Assembly (NCBI GenBank): GCA_008711295.1
Contig: VUYV01000146.1
Location: 670,418 to 734,417 of the forward strand
DNA from: Anarhynchus alexandrinus
Taxonomy: Eukaryota > Chordata > Aves > Charadriiformes > Charadriidae
Direction of reading: 5' to 3'
DNA: 64,000 nucleotides
The translations under genes and the position numbers were made by a program. Below the pieces are notes generated by a model. That model saw nothing but the letters and a program-made list of their open reading frames with translations, was not told the origin of the DNA and searched no databases. This document shows, piece by piece, positions 36,704 through 50,888 of this stretch (position 1 is its first letter; each line of letters starts with the position of its first letter).

Positions 36704-36708
36704 AACAT
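36704..36708 (+). repeat. Left AACAT target duplication
   Basis: AACAT directly before the TG of the LTR is repeated exactly at 37441-37445. Confidence 0.8.
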
Positions 36709-36830
36709 TGTCATGGTTTGGGCTGGACTGGCCATTGAGACAAATGACAAATGCTCTCCCCCATCTCTAACTCCAAGGAGGGAAGGGAGAGAGACGAAGA
36801 GACTTATGAGTTTAGAAGGAACTAAACTAC

Positions 36831-36836
36831 TTTAAT
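36831..36836 (-). promoter_or_regulatory. LTR polyadenylation signal ATTAAA
   Basis: Complement of TTTAAT. It lies downstream of the LTR TATA box in the minus-strand sense, at a spacing suited to the R region. Confidence 0.5.
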
Positions 36837-37078
36837 GAAATATTAATGATAAAATAATAAAAAGGAAATAATGAAGTATATATATAATACATACAAAACC
36901 GTAGTAAAATCCCAGGATGACGATCACATCACTGTCAGGCACTGAGGAAGTTCCAGACTGTACTCAGTGATGGACAGGAACTGGGTTCTGGATCTGGTTT
37001 CAGGAGTGCACAGATCTGGATCAAAGGCAGATGAATAGACAGAGTCCTCCTTGGACACCGGCCACTGAATATGGCCAC

Positions 37079-37084
37079 TTTATA
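37079..37084 (-). promoter_or_regulatory. LTR TATA box
   Basis: Complement of TTTATA, read as TATAAA on the minus strand following GCTCAG. It would direct transcription leftward. Confidence 0.6.
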
Positions 37085-37178
37085 CTGAGCATGAGGCAGA
37101 TGGGATGGAATACCCTGTTGGTCAGTTTTGGGTCACCTGTCCTGTCCGCTTCTCCCCGCAGGTGGGAAGATCGGAAGA

Positions 37179-37179
37179 N
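37179..37179. other. Unresolved base inside the solo LTR
   Basis: A single N within the LTR, not next to a homopolymer; it may mark a collapsed or polished repeat position. Confidence 0.95.
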
Positions 37180-37440
37180 TTTTCCATTTCTGACCCTCCA
37201 ATGGGGCAAATAACAAAGTTAGCTGACCTTGGTTGTTACAGCTATAAGTCTAAGCAACAGCCTCTCTGCATACCATTCCTTGGCATAATTATAAATAAAT
37301 AGGTCTTATCACTCTGAGAATGAAGAGTGTCTCCACAATATGGTGTTAATTTCAGAGAGTTCAGTTAGTTAGAAGAGGCTTAACTGCAAAGTAAAATTAC
37401 TGAACAGAAAATTGGTTCTGTTTTACCTTAAACCAGGACA

Positions 37441-37445
37441 AACAT
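37441..37445 (+). repeat. Right AACAT target duplication
   Basis: Exact partner of 36704-36708. Confidence 0.8.
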
Positions 37446-39315
37446 GTAGATTCTTCATCTTCCTTCTGCCGTGCTTCAAGGCTGAAAAGCTGACATACAG
37501 TTGCTTTCTCTATTTCTGATTTTATGGCCCATGTACAGATAAATCTGAGGACTCTACAGTGTGGCAAAAAGTCCAGCGACTTCTAGAACTATAAACTTTT
37601 TGTGATCATTGTGATTACTCAGAGTCTGGTTAAATGAGTCTTTCTGTGTGTGAAATATGGAGACTATGCTAAGGAGAATGAGTATGTACATGTACAGACA
37701 TATACTTGGGCTGTTTTTTTCCTTTGTTTACTGTGCCTTTAGATGTGCCTTATAGAAACACAGTAATGAATGAGGAAAGGGCATTGTTAAACTATTCAAC
37801 TAACTATCTTCAAATTAATTGGTGGGTTTCTTTGTTCCTTGGAAGGGTGTTTTTTGTAATGTGCAAGGAGGGTTTTTTTTAGAGTAGTTTCCTGCCAAGT
37901 TAGAGGAAAAACTACATCCTTTCAGTGCATATCATGATATCAGTGACAGGAAGGATATAGGGTGAAGGCTGTTTGCGCTGTTCTCCACTTGCCTGGCAAA
38001 CTTTTCAGGACCATCAAGATGCTGCCATTGTATAGTAGTTGCAGCTGTAGGGCAAGAGAGGAGCAGCTCCAAAGTTATTCTAGAGACCAGATTAACATGG
38101 CCATTATTTAGGTTACATATAATGAGGCCCTGCTATGCATTAAGGAGACATTTAGAGTGCGGGGGCAGTGACTGGGACATGGAACATCCACTCCTGCCTC
38201 TTCAATCAACGCTTGCAGAGAGGTCATGTTGTGGGGCTCCATGTCACTTGATGCAAACACAGATAGGGTTTGGAGATATTCATCCATTCACAAACCTGAG
38301 CTCTGTTCCTCTCAGAAAAGTTGCAGGCTGCACTCTGGAGTGCCTGGAGGCACTCTCTATCCCATCTTCCTAATTTCTGCCTGTATCAGCCTGCTGTGTA
38401 GGTGCTTCTCCCACATGAGCACATTCTCTACAGAAGGACTGTCTGCTCCTCTCTCTGATGGCTTCATACTACCATACCAAATACCATTAAGAAAGACTGA
38501 TCACTCTTCTCTCTTTTGTTCAGCCATATTCTTTTGAAAAATGATAACTTACAATTCACCCACAATAAGCTGTGAGCAAACAAGTACAACAGCTCCATCA
38601 CCATCACCAGCACAGACCACAAGAAAATTATGTGAAAGAGGTGTGCTGGTCTTCGTTCTTCTCTTAGAACTGCACATGCAGCTTTGCTGCAAAATCAGGC
38701 ATCATCAGACCTCCCAAAGCTAGGGCAAGCCTGTCTCAGATCTCTGTGTCTAAATGCCACGTGATGGTTTTTCATCTTGCAACCTGTATTACAAGGAAAT
38801 TTGTAGCCCAGAAAAACTATGGGCAATAAATTCTTATACAGACCTTAATAGGGAGAAAGAATAGTGGTAATTTCACCTGTGCTTGATTTTAAATAGTGTA
38901 TCTTAATTAATAATAAAATCTTCTTGATCAACGTATAGTTGTTTTCCAAATTTTAAAAGTGGAAAATCTTTGTTAAACACAATGAAGATGGCTTAAAAAG
39001 GAATTATTTCAGCACTTGTATTTTGAGTATTTCACTGTTCCCCACTAGTATTTTGGAGAGGGGTATGAAGGGAAGAAGGCTTTATGTTGTGTTATAAAAT
39101 ACTTGCTCAACCAATCAGCGTTCCTTTAAAATGAAATGAAAATGGATGACTTTTCTTTGCATCCTTTCAGAATAAAGAAAATACCCAGTGATTCTTCAGC
39201 ACTAATCAAAACCCACACCACTGTTCCCACAGTGTCTGTGAATGGACCACAGCAGTTCATCACTGATTGCAATAAGGTCACACTGTACTTCAACTATTGG
39301 GGTTTTTTTCAGTAT

Positions 39316-39342
39316 TGTCAAATTTTCAGTATTGTCAAATAC
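39316..39342. repeat. Short tandem duplication
   Basis: CAGTATTGTCAAAT occurs twice in tandem, 18 bases apart, with the linker TTTT. Probably replication slippage. Confidence 0.75.
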
Positions 39343-42300
39343 AGCAAGATGTAGGACTCACATAAGAGGTGGCAATGGGATTTTTATTTTTTTGAATTTA
39401 TTCTTGTAGATAAAAAAAAATTAGTTGTGGATTCACAATGATGCATTTTATAGCTCCATTCATGTGTGTGAGTGTCTGATTAGCTACTCATTGCTATTTC
39501 TTACTGAGCTCCTTCAGTTTTAAGCAAAGACAGCCATATCCTTTAGAAAGTCCAGTGGAAAAGGCATTTTCATTAGGTTATTATTACTTCCAAGTGAATG
39601 ACTTCAACATCACTGGTTGACTACTAGGGTACTAAAGCATCTTAAAGAATTGAGAAGTTAATGTGTTTTGTGAGGTATGGTAAGAACAAGCTGGAATGAA
39701 GGTGAAATGAAGAATGAATTGAGGTGGATTCCTAGGTTTTTAATGACCAGTATTTCCTTAATCAATGAAAAAGATTACTTCAAAATAGAGTTCTTTCCCT
39801 GATGCCTCATTTGCTAACTTTCCGTAATTGTTCTCCAATTTCTCTAATTCTCTATTTCATTACTGAGTGGGGTGTAAACTGCATTCATTAAACATCACTT
39901 GTGGCTCTGTAAGACAGAATTATTTTGTCCATAAAATCCATTGATTACATGTTTTAAAGTTGTTTTGAATTAGTTTAAAATTATTGGTGCTAATTCATAA
40001 TAATGAAGACGATACTAGACAAGGTTGTGATAAACATTTCTAAATTCAGAGAGCTTTTTAATAATGAAATCTGGTATCAACCGAAGGGTATATCTCTTAC
40101 TTCTAGCTGTCAAGGGAATCAAAGAAAATTCTATTTCTAATTCAGATATCTCATTTAAATGACTGAACAAAAGTGGGACAATTTCAGTCTGGAAAGGCTT
40201 GAGTGTAGAGAAGAATGGATGGGTAGGAAAGACGTAGGTACTCTACAGCAATGAGGTTGAGTTAAGCATTTCTTAAACATACAAAACCAATTGTAATAAT
40301 TATTTTTCAGGTGCATGTCTCCACTAGTTTTTCTTATGCTTTGCTTTTTTCCTAAGGCATTAGAGAAGCTATATTAGAAGTGCAAAGTATCAGCCCTTTA
40401 AAGGTGTGTTGGGTAGATGCTGACACAAGAATATTGTTTTATTCTTGGTTGATGTCCTGTTGCTTATTTAGAAAATATATAGTTTAAACTATCAAGATTA
40501 TTGAATCTTATAAGCTGAAAAAAGTTGGAAAGATATTTATTTATCTTTATTTTTCCTGATTTATGATGCTTTTAGATCTTTGTTCCTCACAATTAAGAAA
40601 TTAATGAAAGCACTGAGAAATCTATTTACTTTCTAGGGAACAGACTGTGATTCCCTAATTCACACTGGTGAGTAGTTTGTTCAACAGACATGTTAAAAAT
40701 GTACTCACCAGACAAAGGAATTACTTATGAGTGTAGAGATGTTGAGATATAGAGTGTTGAGATGTGAGAAAAAAAGGGATTCATGCCCCATTTCTACCCT
40801 CACAGAACTGCCCAGAGAAAACTGACTTGCTAGCTTCACTCAAAAAGTGTGGCAATGTTCTGAACTGCTCTAGCTGTCTGGGTTTGGTCGAGTTAGTGCT
40901 GTGTATCACAATGAAATAGCTCTGTATCATAGGAAATATTTAGTTCAATTTGGGAAACATTTCCTGTATAAGAATTTTACTAGTCCTCTAAATTTTTACC
41001 AAAACAATCAGAAAAGTAGATGTCTGCTTTCAGATGAGTCTTTCATCACAGATTTGTACTACAGGATTAGCAAGCAGAATGCTTAGGCTTTCTTGCTTTG
41101 AATGCATGATTCCTTGCAAGATCTTCCTATTGCTTTGGTCAACTCTGTCAATAAGTAATTGTTGAATATAATGTTGGGTCTCTGTAGATCTTTGTGATGT
41201 TATTCCTATTTATGAAATTTCCACACATGGTTAGTATTCAGACAGGATGGAGATACTCCATTTTTCCACGGGTGAAATTCCACAGTCAGGTAATTCACAC
41301 CACTCCGACAGATTTTACAAACCTTTCAGCAAGTGCAGATTTTCTGGAGATCAGAAGGGGCTGAGCAAATATCTCAGTTTGCTGATCTTACACCTTCATA
41401 TATTGCTGCACTGATTGAAGTCATTATTCATCTTTAAAATAAAGGTGTTGCTCAGGGATTTCAAGGACTGAGATTGAGCTCCAGTGAATATTGACTGCTA
41501 TCGGCTGCAGCTTAACATTGTCTAAATTGCATGAATAATCAACACTTTTTATTCTTTAAAATGATCTTCTTTGAAAGCTACTCATTTGGTTTTTAAATCT
41601 CTTTGGGGACAGCACTATGAAATGGAGATGCCATCTGTCATCCTGTCTGAGACCAGCCCTGCAAATGCAATGCCATCATTGTGTTGCTGTCACAATCAGA
41701 GCACATAATATGTTGACGGGATAATTGCCTTGAATGGCTCCAGCTTTCACTTTGAAGGTAACAAATTCCAGAACAAAGTAAGGATTCAAACACAGCAATT
41801 GTTCTCTTGTCTCTCGTATTACTTTCTCTTCACAGTGTGTCCTTCTATAAAAAAGATACATATGCAACCAATTCAACAGTTTTCAATTTCACAAATGGTA
41901 TGAGCTACATTGTTTCTAGCTTCATGGAGGTTTAGAAAGGCATGAAGCGGTGGTGACACAATTGAACCTATACACCTGTATAAGGCACTTTCTCAGTTTG
42001 CTCAGTGTTTGGAGGGAAAGACCTCTACAGAAGATGATTTAGCCCATCTAAAATGTGAATTACCTCAAGAGCACGTCTCACCACTAATTGCAGAGGAAAT
42101 TAAGTAATATTCCTAATTTAGCTGCCAAAACCTGGATGGTGCAAGTCCATATTGGAGAGTATCGCCCATGGTGGGAGGGGGAAGCTTATTCTGTGACCCT
42201 TAGTATTATGACACCCCATTTTGGAATAGTCTTTCTTCATCACTCTTTCATCCATTTTGCATTTGTGCTAACTTAAAATGCACTCTGTTTTTACAATAGC

Positions 42301-45300
42301 GAGTAGAAGAGATTAAATTCCTGGAACAGTAACAAAACCTTATTTGCCTTCACTGAATTCAAGCTCAGATTAATTTGAGTTCAGCTCTGAGTGGCTCTCC
42401 ATGAATTTATACCAAGGGAGCATCTCGACTGCAGTGCAGAGGCACTGCCTTTTGCAGTTAGTCAGGCACTTGATCATGATGGTTGTGGTTTGAGGGAAAG
42501 AGTTCTGAATGATTAGCAGAATTTTTCCTGGGAGATGATAGTGCTGTATGGCATTTGCTTTCCACATTTAGAATCAGTAACATAAGCAAGCACACAGGGG
42601 ACGCAACAGGTCAGGTTTATGTTTTGCAGTGCAAAATGCTAGATCTGTTTGGCAATAGATGGCTGTTTCTGATGAATACTTTGGTTTTATACCCATTTCT
42701 TGTAGATTCTTTAGGATAAGACCTCTCTAGATCCCAGAGATGTTTTGAGGATCCCATGAAACAGTGATGGGAACAATATAAATTAATAGATGGATATAGA
42801 TCAACAAAGAAGGAAGTGTTGCCCCCTTTGCAGGTATACATAGAAAGAGTAAGGAAAATTCACTGTAGAAACTTAATACCTTAGAAAGCCAAAATAATTT
42901 TCCTTGAGAGAAGATTTTTTCACTCCAGCCTGTTGTCATGCAAGCCAGCTCTGATTTAAAAAATATGGGATTGTCTTTAAGAGGCACAGAGGCCAAGTTA
43001 ATACATCCGGCGTTTGAAAAATACTTGTTCAAGATTGGCATTGAGCTCAGTGCAGTTGATGTACTTGGTCTGCATTGTGGCCAATGTAGAGAGTCCTCAG
43101 ATCTGTCTGTGTTATGCCATGGAGAACCTCAGTGAGTGATGTGGTGGCTCCGCAACTTTTGAGCACCAAGTTGGAAGCTTAGGCAAAGTCCACCTTTCTG
43201 TAAGTAAATAACCCAGAATTTTTCTCAAAGAACCCCTTGAAGCATCTTCAAACAGACACACAACCTTTCTCAAAAAGTGTTTTCTTAAAGATTTAAGAAC
43301 AAAATGTGGTTGGGAAACACCAGCAGCTCCATTTTAAATGAATCTCTTTTATAAGTGCAATAGGTTTCTCATCTACAGACTGTGGTGGTGAGCCACCAAT
43401 AATTTGATGATAGAATGGAAAGTTGTCAGAGCATTCCCGCTCCTTGTTGCTAGGGTAACCACTCTGTGGGTATCTCTGTGCTCACAGTGTCTCTTTTCCT
43501 TTGCAACTTCATTGGACAATGAAAGTATAACTGAATATTGTATATTGTCAGCCACACCATGATTAAAAAAATATACTAAAACAACATGGGTAAACTGAAT
43601 TAAACTAATGGTGTCAATTCATCTTCATTATTTTTAAGGTATTTCCCAAGTAAAACATTCCTAATTTAGTTATGAATATATTTGATTCCGTGTTTGATTT
43701 TATCAGAACCTGGAGAACTAATTATTTTTATTGCACTTTTTGTGTTTGAACTTTTATTTGATTTCTGCACATGGGGCACTAAAAATGAAGTATAAAAGCT
43801 GGTATATAATGTCAAAAATGAGTTGCAGACATATTACTGGTGTAGGCACATGTAACTTGTAATATGTAAAGTAATTGTTTTATCATGTTGTACTTCCCTG
43901 CAGCAATAGCTTATTAGCTAAAAGTAAATGCTTACATTTACATATCAAAAATAAAAAGATATCACTTTTAAAACTTGCCAAGATATTGCAGCAGTATCAG
44001 AAGAGTCAGGGGCCCAGTCTGGGTAACACATTGGCAGGAATGCTATACAAATATATGATATGCAATGACATAATATTAACAAAGTGCTTTAAGGGTTCTA
44101 ACATTTTATAGTCTTCAGAAGCATTTGTCTCTACAACTGTGGTTATGTTCTTTTAGTGTATTATAAGACACATTCGTATTTTGTATTTTTTTTATATATA
44201 ATTTTCTACACTGTAAAAAGCAATCTAACACACCCTACTTTCTCCATTATGTGTTACCAATGAATTCTTTCTTCACAGTTCTTCAGAAGATTTTGCGCCC
44301 TTAAACTGAATCAACGAATTCCTACTACCTGAGCTGAGTATATAACATTTAGCAATAGCTAATACAAATTCTCCATGTGGACTAACGATAAATGGCACAG
44401 TTCACCAGTGGTTTCAGAGAAATTTGTGGATAGGAGATGTAGGAATTTCTGATCTTTTTTTTTGCACTCTGAAGAGTAAGTAGTGAGCTCTAGATTTTTT
44501 TTAAGGATAGAATTTGTTGTTCTGATATTTCTTGCTGAAGGATTTTCAGCTTCAGTCCTGCTTCTGTCATACTACTGGCTTCTTAACCCAGTTTAATTTT
44601 CAAAGTCCATTTTGTGGGCTTGCCATGTCATTTCTAATTTTCTTCTCAATTAATTGTCATTCAGAGCCTTGTTCATTCTCCTCCTTCTCTTTTAAAACCT
44701 CAGCTCCTTGTTACTGGCTTCCCCAATTCTCATCTATCTTGCCTTATCCCTCTCTGACCTCTGGCCAGCAGCGACCTCCCTCCTATCCTTCTACCTAGCA
44801 GATTTCCCTCCATGAATTCCCGTCTTTTAGCCCCTTATTTTCTTTCTCCTACCACCAGCCTGTCTGTACAGCACCCTTAGTCCTCTCCTAGTATCTGAAA
44901 CACGTGGCTTCCTTCTGTGGACCAGTCTGTGGAGGTATCTAATTCCTTTCCAGCCAGAAGCAGCCAGGTGCAGTCATTGTAGAGATGGGCCAAAACTTCC
45001 CTCAACCGTATGATAATCTGATATATTGTCTTTTCCCCAGTACAATCTTTGCACCCCTCTCTGCCTCCCCCCTAATCTTTTATTTTCTCCTGGTGTAGTT
45101 TTCTCTCTTAATGCTTCAAAGTGTAAACTTTGATAGCGTATTCTACTGCCATTATTACAGTGGAAAATATCTGGCTCCTCGCTGAAACTATGAAGATTCC
45201 TCCTAGGGCAAGTTACCCAGAAGTAGGGCAAGAGTGGTAGACCCTTATATAACTTTTTTCTTTACCAGTACTTCATTTAATAGATGAAGACAAGTACCAT

Positions 45301-48300
45301 TCCTGGTAGGAAGCAAGGGAGGTTAGAGGAACTGCAACTTTTAAGAAATGGTATAAAGGGCTAAAGTCCCTTTTCTAATCCCTTGTAAACAGCTTGCTGA
45401 ATGCTTTTCTCAGTGATGATAAGTGACATTGAAAATGCTCTTTCACCCTGAGAAAAGGACTCTATTTCAGGGTAGAAAAGAATCCCATGTGCCATGACAG
45501 AGCCTTAGTACAGATAGAGAAAACACAGCAGAAAATCTTTGGGGCAGGAATTGGAACTGAAAAAGGTTTGTTCAGAAGGTATTAAAATCCCAAAACTAAA
45601 AATGGCTAACAAATGAATTTTTGTAACTGAGTAGCACTGAGTTTCCAAAGGATTAGAATAAAATTTATAGTTTTATATTTTATTTATGCAATTGTATGTT
45701 TTACCAAAGTGAACAGCTGGGTGCTATTGCTTTTAGTTTCTGACAGATGCCAAATGAGGTCAGTTACAGAGTTTGAGCTGATTCATGTGGGGTGAGCACT
45801 AGAACTAAGTCCTCTGTACAGAGCACTTAGATTAAAGGGCCATATGCAACTTTAAGAGGATTTGATCCTCTTTGCAGTAGGAGCTGCTGTCTTAATTGTC
45901 CACAGTTCAGGCTGGCAGTGTGATTAATGTGCAAAGAAAAGTGTGCAAAGCGGGTGCTGGTGGTAGTGTATGTATTTGTGTGATTAGTTTGTTGGTTGGG
46001 TTTTGTGTTTGTGTTGTTTTATTTTATACCTACACATGTGGAATTGCTTGACTTAGGATTTTGGAAGTTGTTGAAATCAAACTTGTGACAGAAATCTCCA
46101 GTAAGATTTTCACCAACATTCACACAAATGCATGAGTTACCTGCCAATACGAGGTTTTACTGTTTCTTTTTGAGGATGAGGAACTTTAAGAGACCAAAAA
46201 AGTGTTTTTGTTTATGGTCTTTTTCCATGGATGTATATTTTATTATAAGAAATATCATCTTCAAACACTCTTTTGTTTTGCTGGATAACAGCAATAAAGA
46301 TGAGATAATTCCAATAATAAAGGCTGGAAGCTGAGCTCTAATAGGAGAAACAGAAGAAAATGCTGTATATATGGTTACTAGTTAACCCACAGCATTAAAT
46401 GCGAAAATAATTGTCCTACAGCTGTTTTTGTCTTTGCACTTACAATCCTCCACCCTGTGGTAGTCCCCAGGCTGTAGTGAGTACCAGAGTAAAATCTGTC
46501 ATAGCAAATGCTACTTTCTGTAGTCTTGAGTCCCAACCATACTTATGTATGCTCAACAAAATGATGTCAGTTTCAGAGTTCATTCCTGAGGGATTTTTCC
46601 TTGTAAGATTCCAGGGCAAAGGTAGATCTTGGAAGTTGTCTGTCTCCTCTGCTGGAAGGTAGGAACAAGTATACTTAAGGTGTTGGTGGGACATGGAACA
46701 AACTGCATGAGAGACTCTGGATGAAAGACAGGTGGAAATAGGAAATCCGTAGGAAAGTATATTGATCGGTATGTCTGTCTCTTTTCCTTCTGCTGCTGTT
46801 CATAGATGCTCTTCATTGAAGATGCACATTGGGATCACTCTGAACCAAGGATCATGACCCTCAAAATCTTGGCCATAACATTAGTCTGCTGGCTGACATT
46901 GGATAATTTTTTTCTTTATGCCTCAGTCTGTAAAACAAAGATGACAATTCTGTCTATCCTTATAAAATGTTTTGGGCCAAGAGAGAAAAACTGGTAGTAT
47001 GAGAGAAGTTGGCATGTTGTTATGCTTCTGATAAGATCATCATGCTCCTTTAGTTACGCAGAAGAACTTTCTTGCTCTCTAAGATGTTTTACGTAATCTG
47101 CCCTGGTCAGATCTGTTAGTCTTTACAATGTTACAGTTCCTTCTCATCTAATATGGCTCAAGATGTCTAAGACAGCCTGGGAAGTTGGTAGCACAGTGAT
47201 AACAATGGTGGTGAGAGCTGGACAAATGCTGCTTCTGTAGTCCAGTATGACTTCTTTGAGAGTAACCACTTCCAAAGGTCTAAAAAAGTGCAGGATCAGA
47301 GCCAGCTGAACCAGGCTCTCAGCAGGTATAGATGCTTATAATTCTACTTAAAGCAAGCTGTCCTAAAGTCTCCTTAACTGGCTTACTCAATGAGCAAGAT
47401 ACATAGCTGGATGCAGGGAGTGCAGTGTTCACTGTTTCCAGTATTATCAAGCTTATATTTCTTATTGTATCCTTTGCTGAAATACTGATGCTCTTGAATT
47501 GTACATGGTATGGCCCTGAGAAAGTTTGGAAGACTAGGTGTCTCTGCATAGGCAGCCTTCAGGTTTACCAGTTTTTCTTTTGATTTCTTATTCTAACATT
47601 CATTCATATCAACAAATCATTAGTTTACTTTGTGGCATAAGCCAGTAGCAACTACAAAAGGGTTATAAGAAAAATAGCTCTCTGAATATGTTTATTTGTG
47701 TTTGTTGCTGGCAAATATGATTTAAATTTCCATTTTTAACATCTGCTGATTCTACTATCTGTAAAAATACATCCATTTGATGTTCGGCAACTGCATTTCA
47801 CAAAATCAGGATATTTTTTCTTGATTGGTACAGGCTATTAATCATGAGCAAGGAAGTTTGAGAAAAGCATTAGGCAATAGTTGCAAGACAGTTTGGATTG
47901 CTGTTGAGTACTATTTGGCTAAACATGACATTGATTTTTTAAGGCTTGCTGGGCAAAGCTTGTCTCTTCTTATCACTGTCTTTATTTAACGTTCACTTGC
48001 TCATGCTATTTTTGTTTCTTTGCTCTCATTTAATACCATCTTGCTGCTTCACCTAATGACACAGGGTAACAACCTGGCAAAAAAACTTTCTTATCTAATT
48101 TACATCACGCTGCATTAGGATTCTGGTTACAAATATCTTAATGGTTGCGGTGAATGAGGTCTCTGAGCAATCCTCACAGGGACTAAGTGTCATCAAACAT
48201 AATTATTAATTAGTGTAGGGCTGCTATTGTAGCATAAATGTTTGTGTGTATAATTTCAAAGTACATTGCACATAATCAGGTGTTCAGGATTATTTGCATT

Positions 48301-49957
48301 TCAATGAGTTTTCTTCTTCTTTAATGTACAGATAAGAAAGACAGAAATCTCTTTAAATAAGAACATGAAATATCAGGTGGCTGCTGTACCAAAACATATT
48401 TCATTGAAATACAGCTATGTTCTGTGAACTGGATGCAGGGGGAGGTCTACAGAAATAATTAGACATGCTGTTATTGTCATGAATGAATCAATGTCTGCAA
48501 TGGCCTCTGTTCTTCTCAATATATTTTTCAAATTTCAAAGGAGATTTTATAGGCAAGGGCAGATAATATCCAGAATTCATTCATGATGCAAGTCTATTGA
48601 TTATGTTCCTTCAGGCTAGGAACAAATTTGATCAAAACTGTAGCTGAACTGGAGGATAGAGGACAATGTTAGATTAGATATGATTTTTTTTCAGATACGC
48701 TGGCTCTCCGCAAGCAAGTTGATTAAGTATTAACCTCTTTGCAATTAATTTTCAACAAGTTTTAGTGTATGTTATGTCTGATGGTTCTGACGAATATGTT
48801 AATTTTTGCAACCCTTAAAAACAAAAAAAAAATGAAAGAGCAAGAAGAGAAATACACAGAGCAGATAATAAACCAATACTGTATTAGCTTCCATGGTCTT
48901 TTTCGGGGTTTGGCCCTGTTACAATCTCTACAGTAATAATTTCCAAGTTGTAGAGAAACCAGGTTGGATCTAAGGAAGGAATCTAATTGAAAACAAACTT
49001 TTTCTCCCCTAGCTTCTAAAAGCATACAAGTGCAATCTCTTTATATCAACTATTGGCCAATTAGCCAATGCAAAAAAGTGAAATACCTTTTCATGAGATC
49101 TATTTAATGTTGTTAGGTAGCTTCTTTATAAACTCATCTGGTTATGGATACTTGAACAGCATTAGGTTTTCATTTCTGATGGGGCGCAAAAACTTGTGTA
49201 GAGACAAAACCAGCTGATCAATCTAAATACAATATAAATTGGAAAAGCAACATCTTTGCCTATGTGGAATTTTTGTACTTGGTTGGGGGTTTTTTTTATT
49301 TATTTTTTGGAGGGGGATGTTGTTCTGATTACTAAAAATGTTCGTCGGGGGGGGTGGAGATCAAAACTTGTTTTTAAGCAATTTTTGCCAGGAATGTCCC
49401 ATATTTTATAAAAACAACTTCTGACATAACTACTAAGTCTGTACTTACACATCTGTGGAACACTAGATGACTTTCTTCTCAGTATTAAGCAACCACATGC
49501 CGACAAAGTTATGCCAGCTAGCATGACAGCAGGTATGGAATATGCTGGTAAGAGTGATTTGGAAGCTATGGGTGGGTAAGCATGTATGTAGGGCTAGACA
49601 GTGGCCAGAAAAGCATGAAGGAGGTCTGGAGCAAGAGACTGAGGTATATGGGGCTTGACCCATGACAGTAAGCAAGAGAAACTGGATTTGGCTTGAAAAT
49701 AAACAACTTTAAAAAAAAAATGTATTTATCATAAGCTATTACAATCACAAGTTCAGTAAAGATATTTGCAGTAGAATACTGCTTTGCTCACGCTTCACGG
49801 AATCTGTTATTAAATCTATAGTTTGTCGTTATGTTCACATCAGTAAGAATTATATCAAGATTGATGGACATTATCAGACTGTGACATAGGAAGAACAGGA
49901 GTGTATGTATATGTTTGTATATAAATACTACGCAAAATATATTGCTGTCTTAGGACT

Positions 49958-49976
49958 GGGGGTGGGGGGGGGGGGA
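49958..49976. repeat. Poly-G tract, G-quadruplex candidate
   Basis: GGGGGT followed by about twelve G. It could fold as a quadruplex and is also prone to length error in sequencing. Confidence 0.85.
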
Positions 49977-50888
49977 AAGAAAGATGTTCTAAGAAAGTTA
50001 TTTTGAACATGTCAGGAATCTATAACCAGGTGCTACTAAAACCATTACGTCAAAACCCATCATAGACTATAAGATCTTCTACATAGACTTAGGAAGTTTC
50101 ATAGCATAGTGTGATATTTCTTACAGGGAAAAATAGTAATAGGTTTGAGTGGTTTTCTGAAGTTACTTTGGTTTCTTGTACTGACTGGTTTAGTAACATT
50201 TGTGAAATTAAGGATACTTTTGTATTATACTGGTGCTATTGATGGCTGGAAAAGCTCCTGAGCTGGAAAAGAGAAGGTAAGAGCATTTCTGGTGAAGCAT
50301 TTCTTCTCTTCTGCAGTGTTTTCCTACTTTCAGTTCTTTATAACATTCTTGAGGAAAACTAAATTACAGGTGCACACCTGTAACTCCCTGAGCCTTGGCC
50401 TCCATGCTTCTCTGTCCTGGAAGTGAATGGTCTGATGTAAGTGAATGATATAACTGCCTTTGAATAACATAGACAGATAAAAGACCAAAGACAGCAATAT
50501 CATGCTGTTGTGAATACACTTTGGGCTTGTAACTAAGATATCATGGTATAGAAGAAAGATGATGTGATCTGAAGACAATAATTCTTGCTCCTTCCATATA
50601 TCAACCTTACATAAGGGCAGTATCTACTAATAATTCAAAGAATGGCTATTGTTATTCTCAAAATCAAGAGCTGCTGCTGTTAAGAGATGTTCAATGGTAC
50701 TACAGGAATGTGAATAATGTGACATATTTTTCCTATTCCACATACTGTGTTATGTCAAATATTAGTGTGATTAATATTGATTTAAGTGGCAATGTATCAT
50801 CTCTTGCTCAATCTTTTGTTCTTTTATAAGAATATTTTTGTATAATAATTAACTGATTAAGAAAACAAATATGCTTTGTGCTGAAGGA

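Larger units (their letters stand above)
36709..37440 (-). mobile_element. Complete solo ERV LTR (732 bp)
   Basis: The element begins TGTCATGGTTTGG and ends CTTAAACCAGGACA, so it has TG...CA ends with inverted-repeat similarity (TGTCATGGTTT against the complement TGTCCTGGTTT). A 5-bp duplication AACAT flanks it. On the minus strand it has a TATA box (complement of 37079-37084) and, about 240 bases downstream, an ATTAAA polyadenylation signal (complement of 36831-36836), the order expected of U3-R. The TGTCCTGGTTT start is one I know from common avian LTRs. No gag-pol-env is present, so it is a recombination product. An unknown base lies at 37179. ERVL-type is suggested by the 5-bp duplication only. 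Confidence 0.88.
37446..50888. other. Long unique noncoding stretch
   Basis: More than 13 kb with no transposon, RNA gene or coding exon that I can recognise. Short frames (to 104 codons at 42727-43041) show no domain. Local features are a direct repeat at 39316-39342, a C/T-rich patch near 44680-44900, and G-rich runs at 49345-49357 and 49958-49976. The repeat-poor state contrasts with the rest of the window. Confidence 0.5.
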
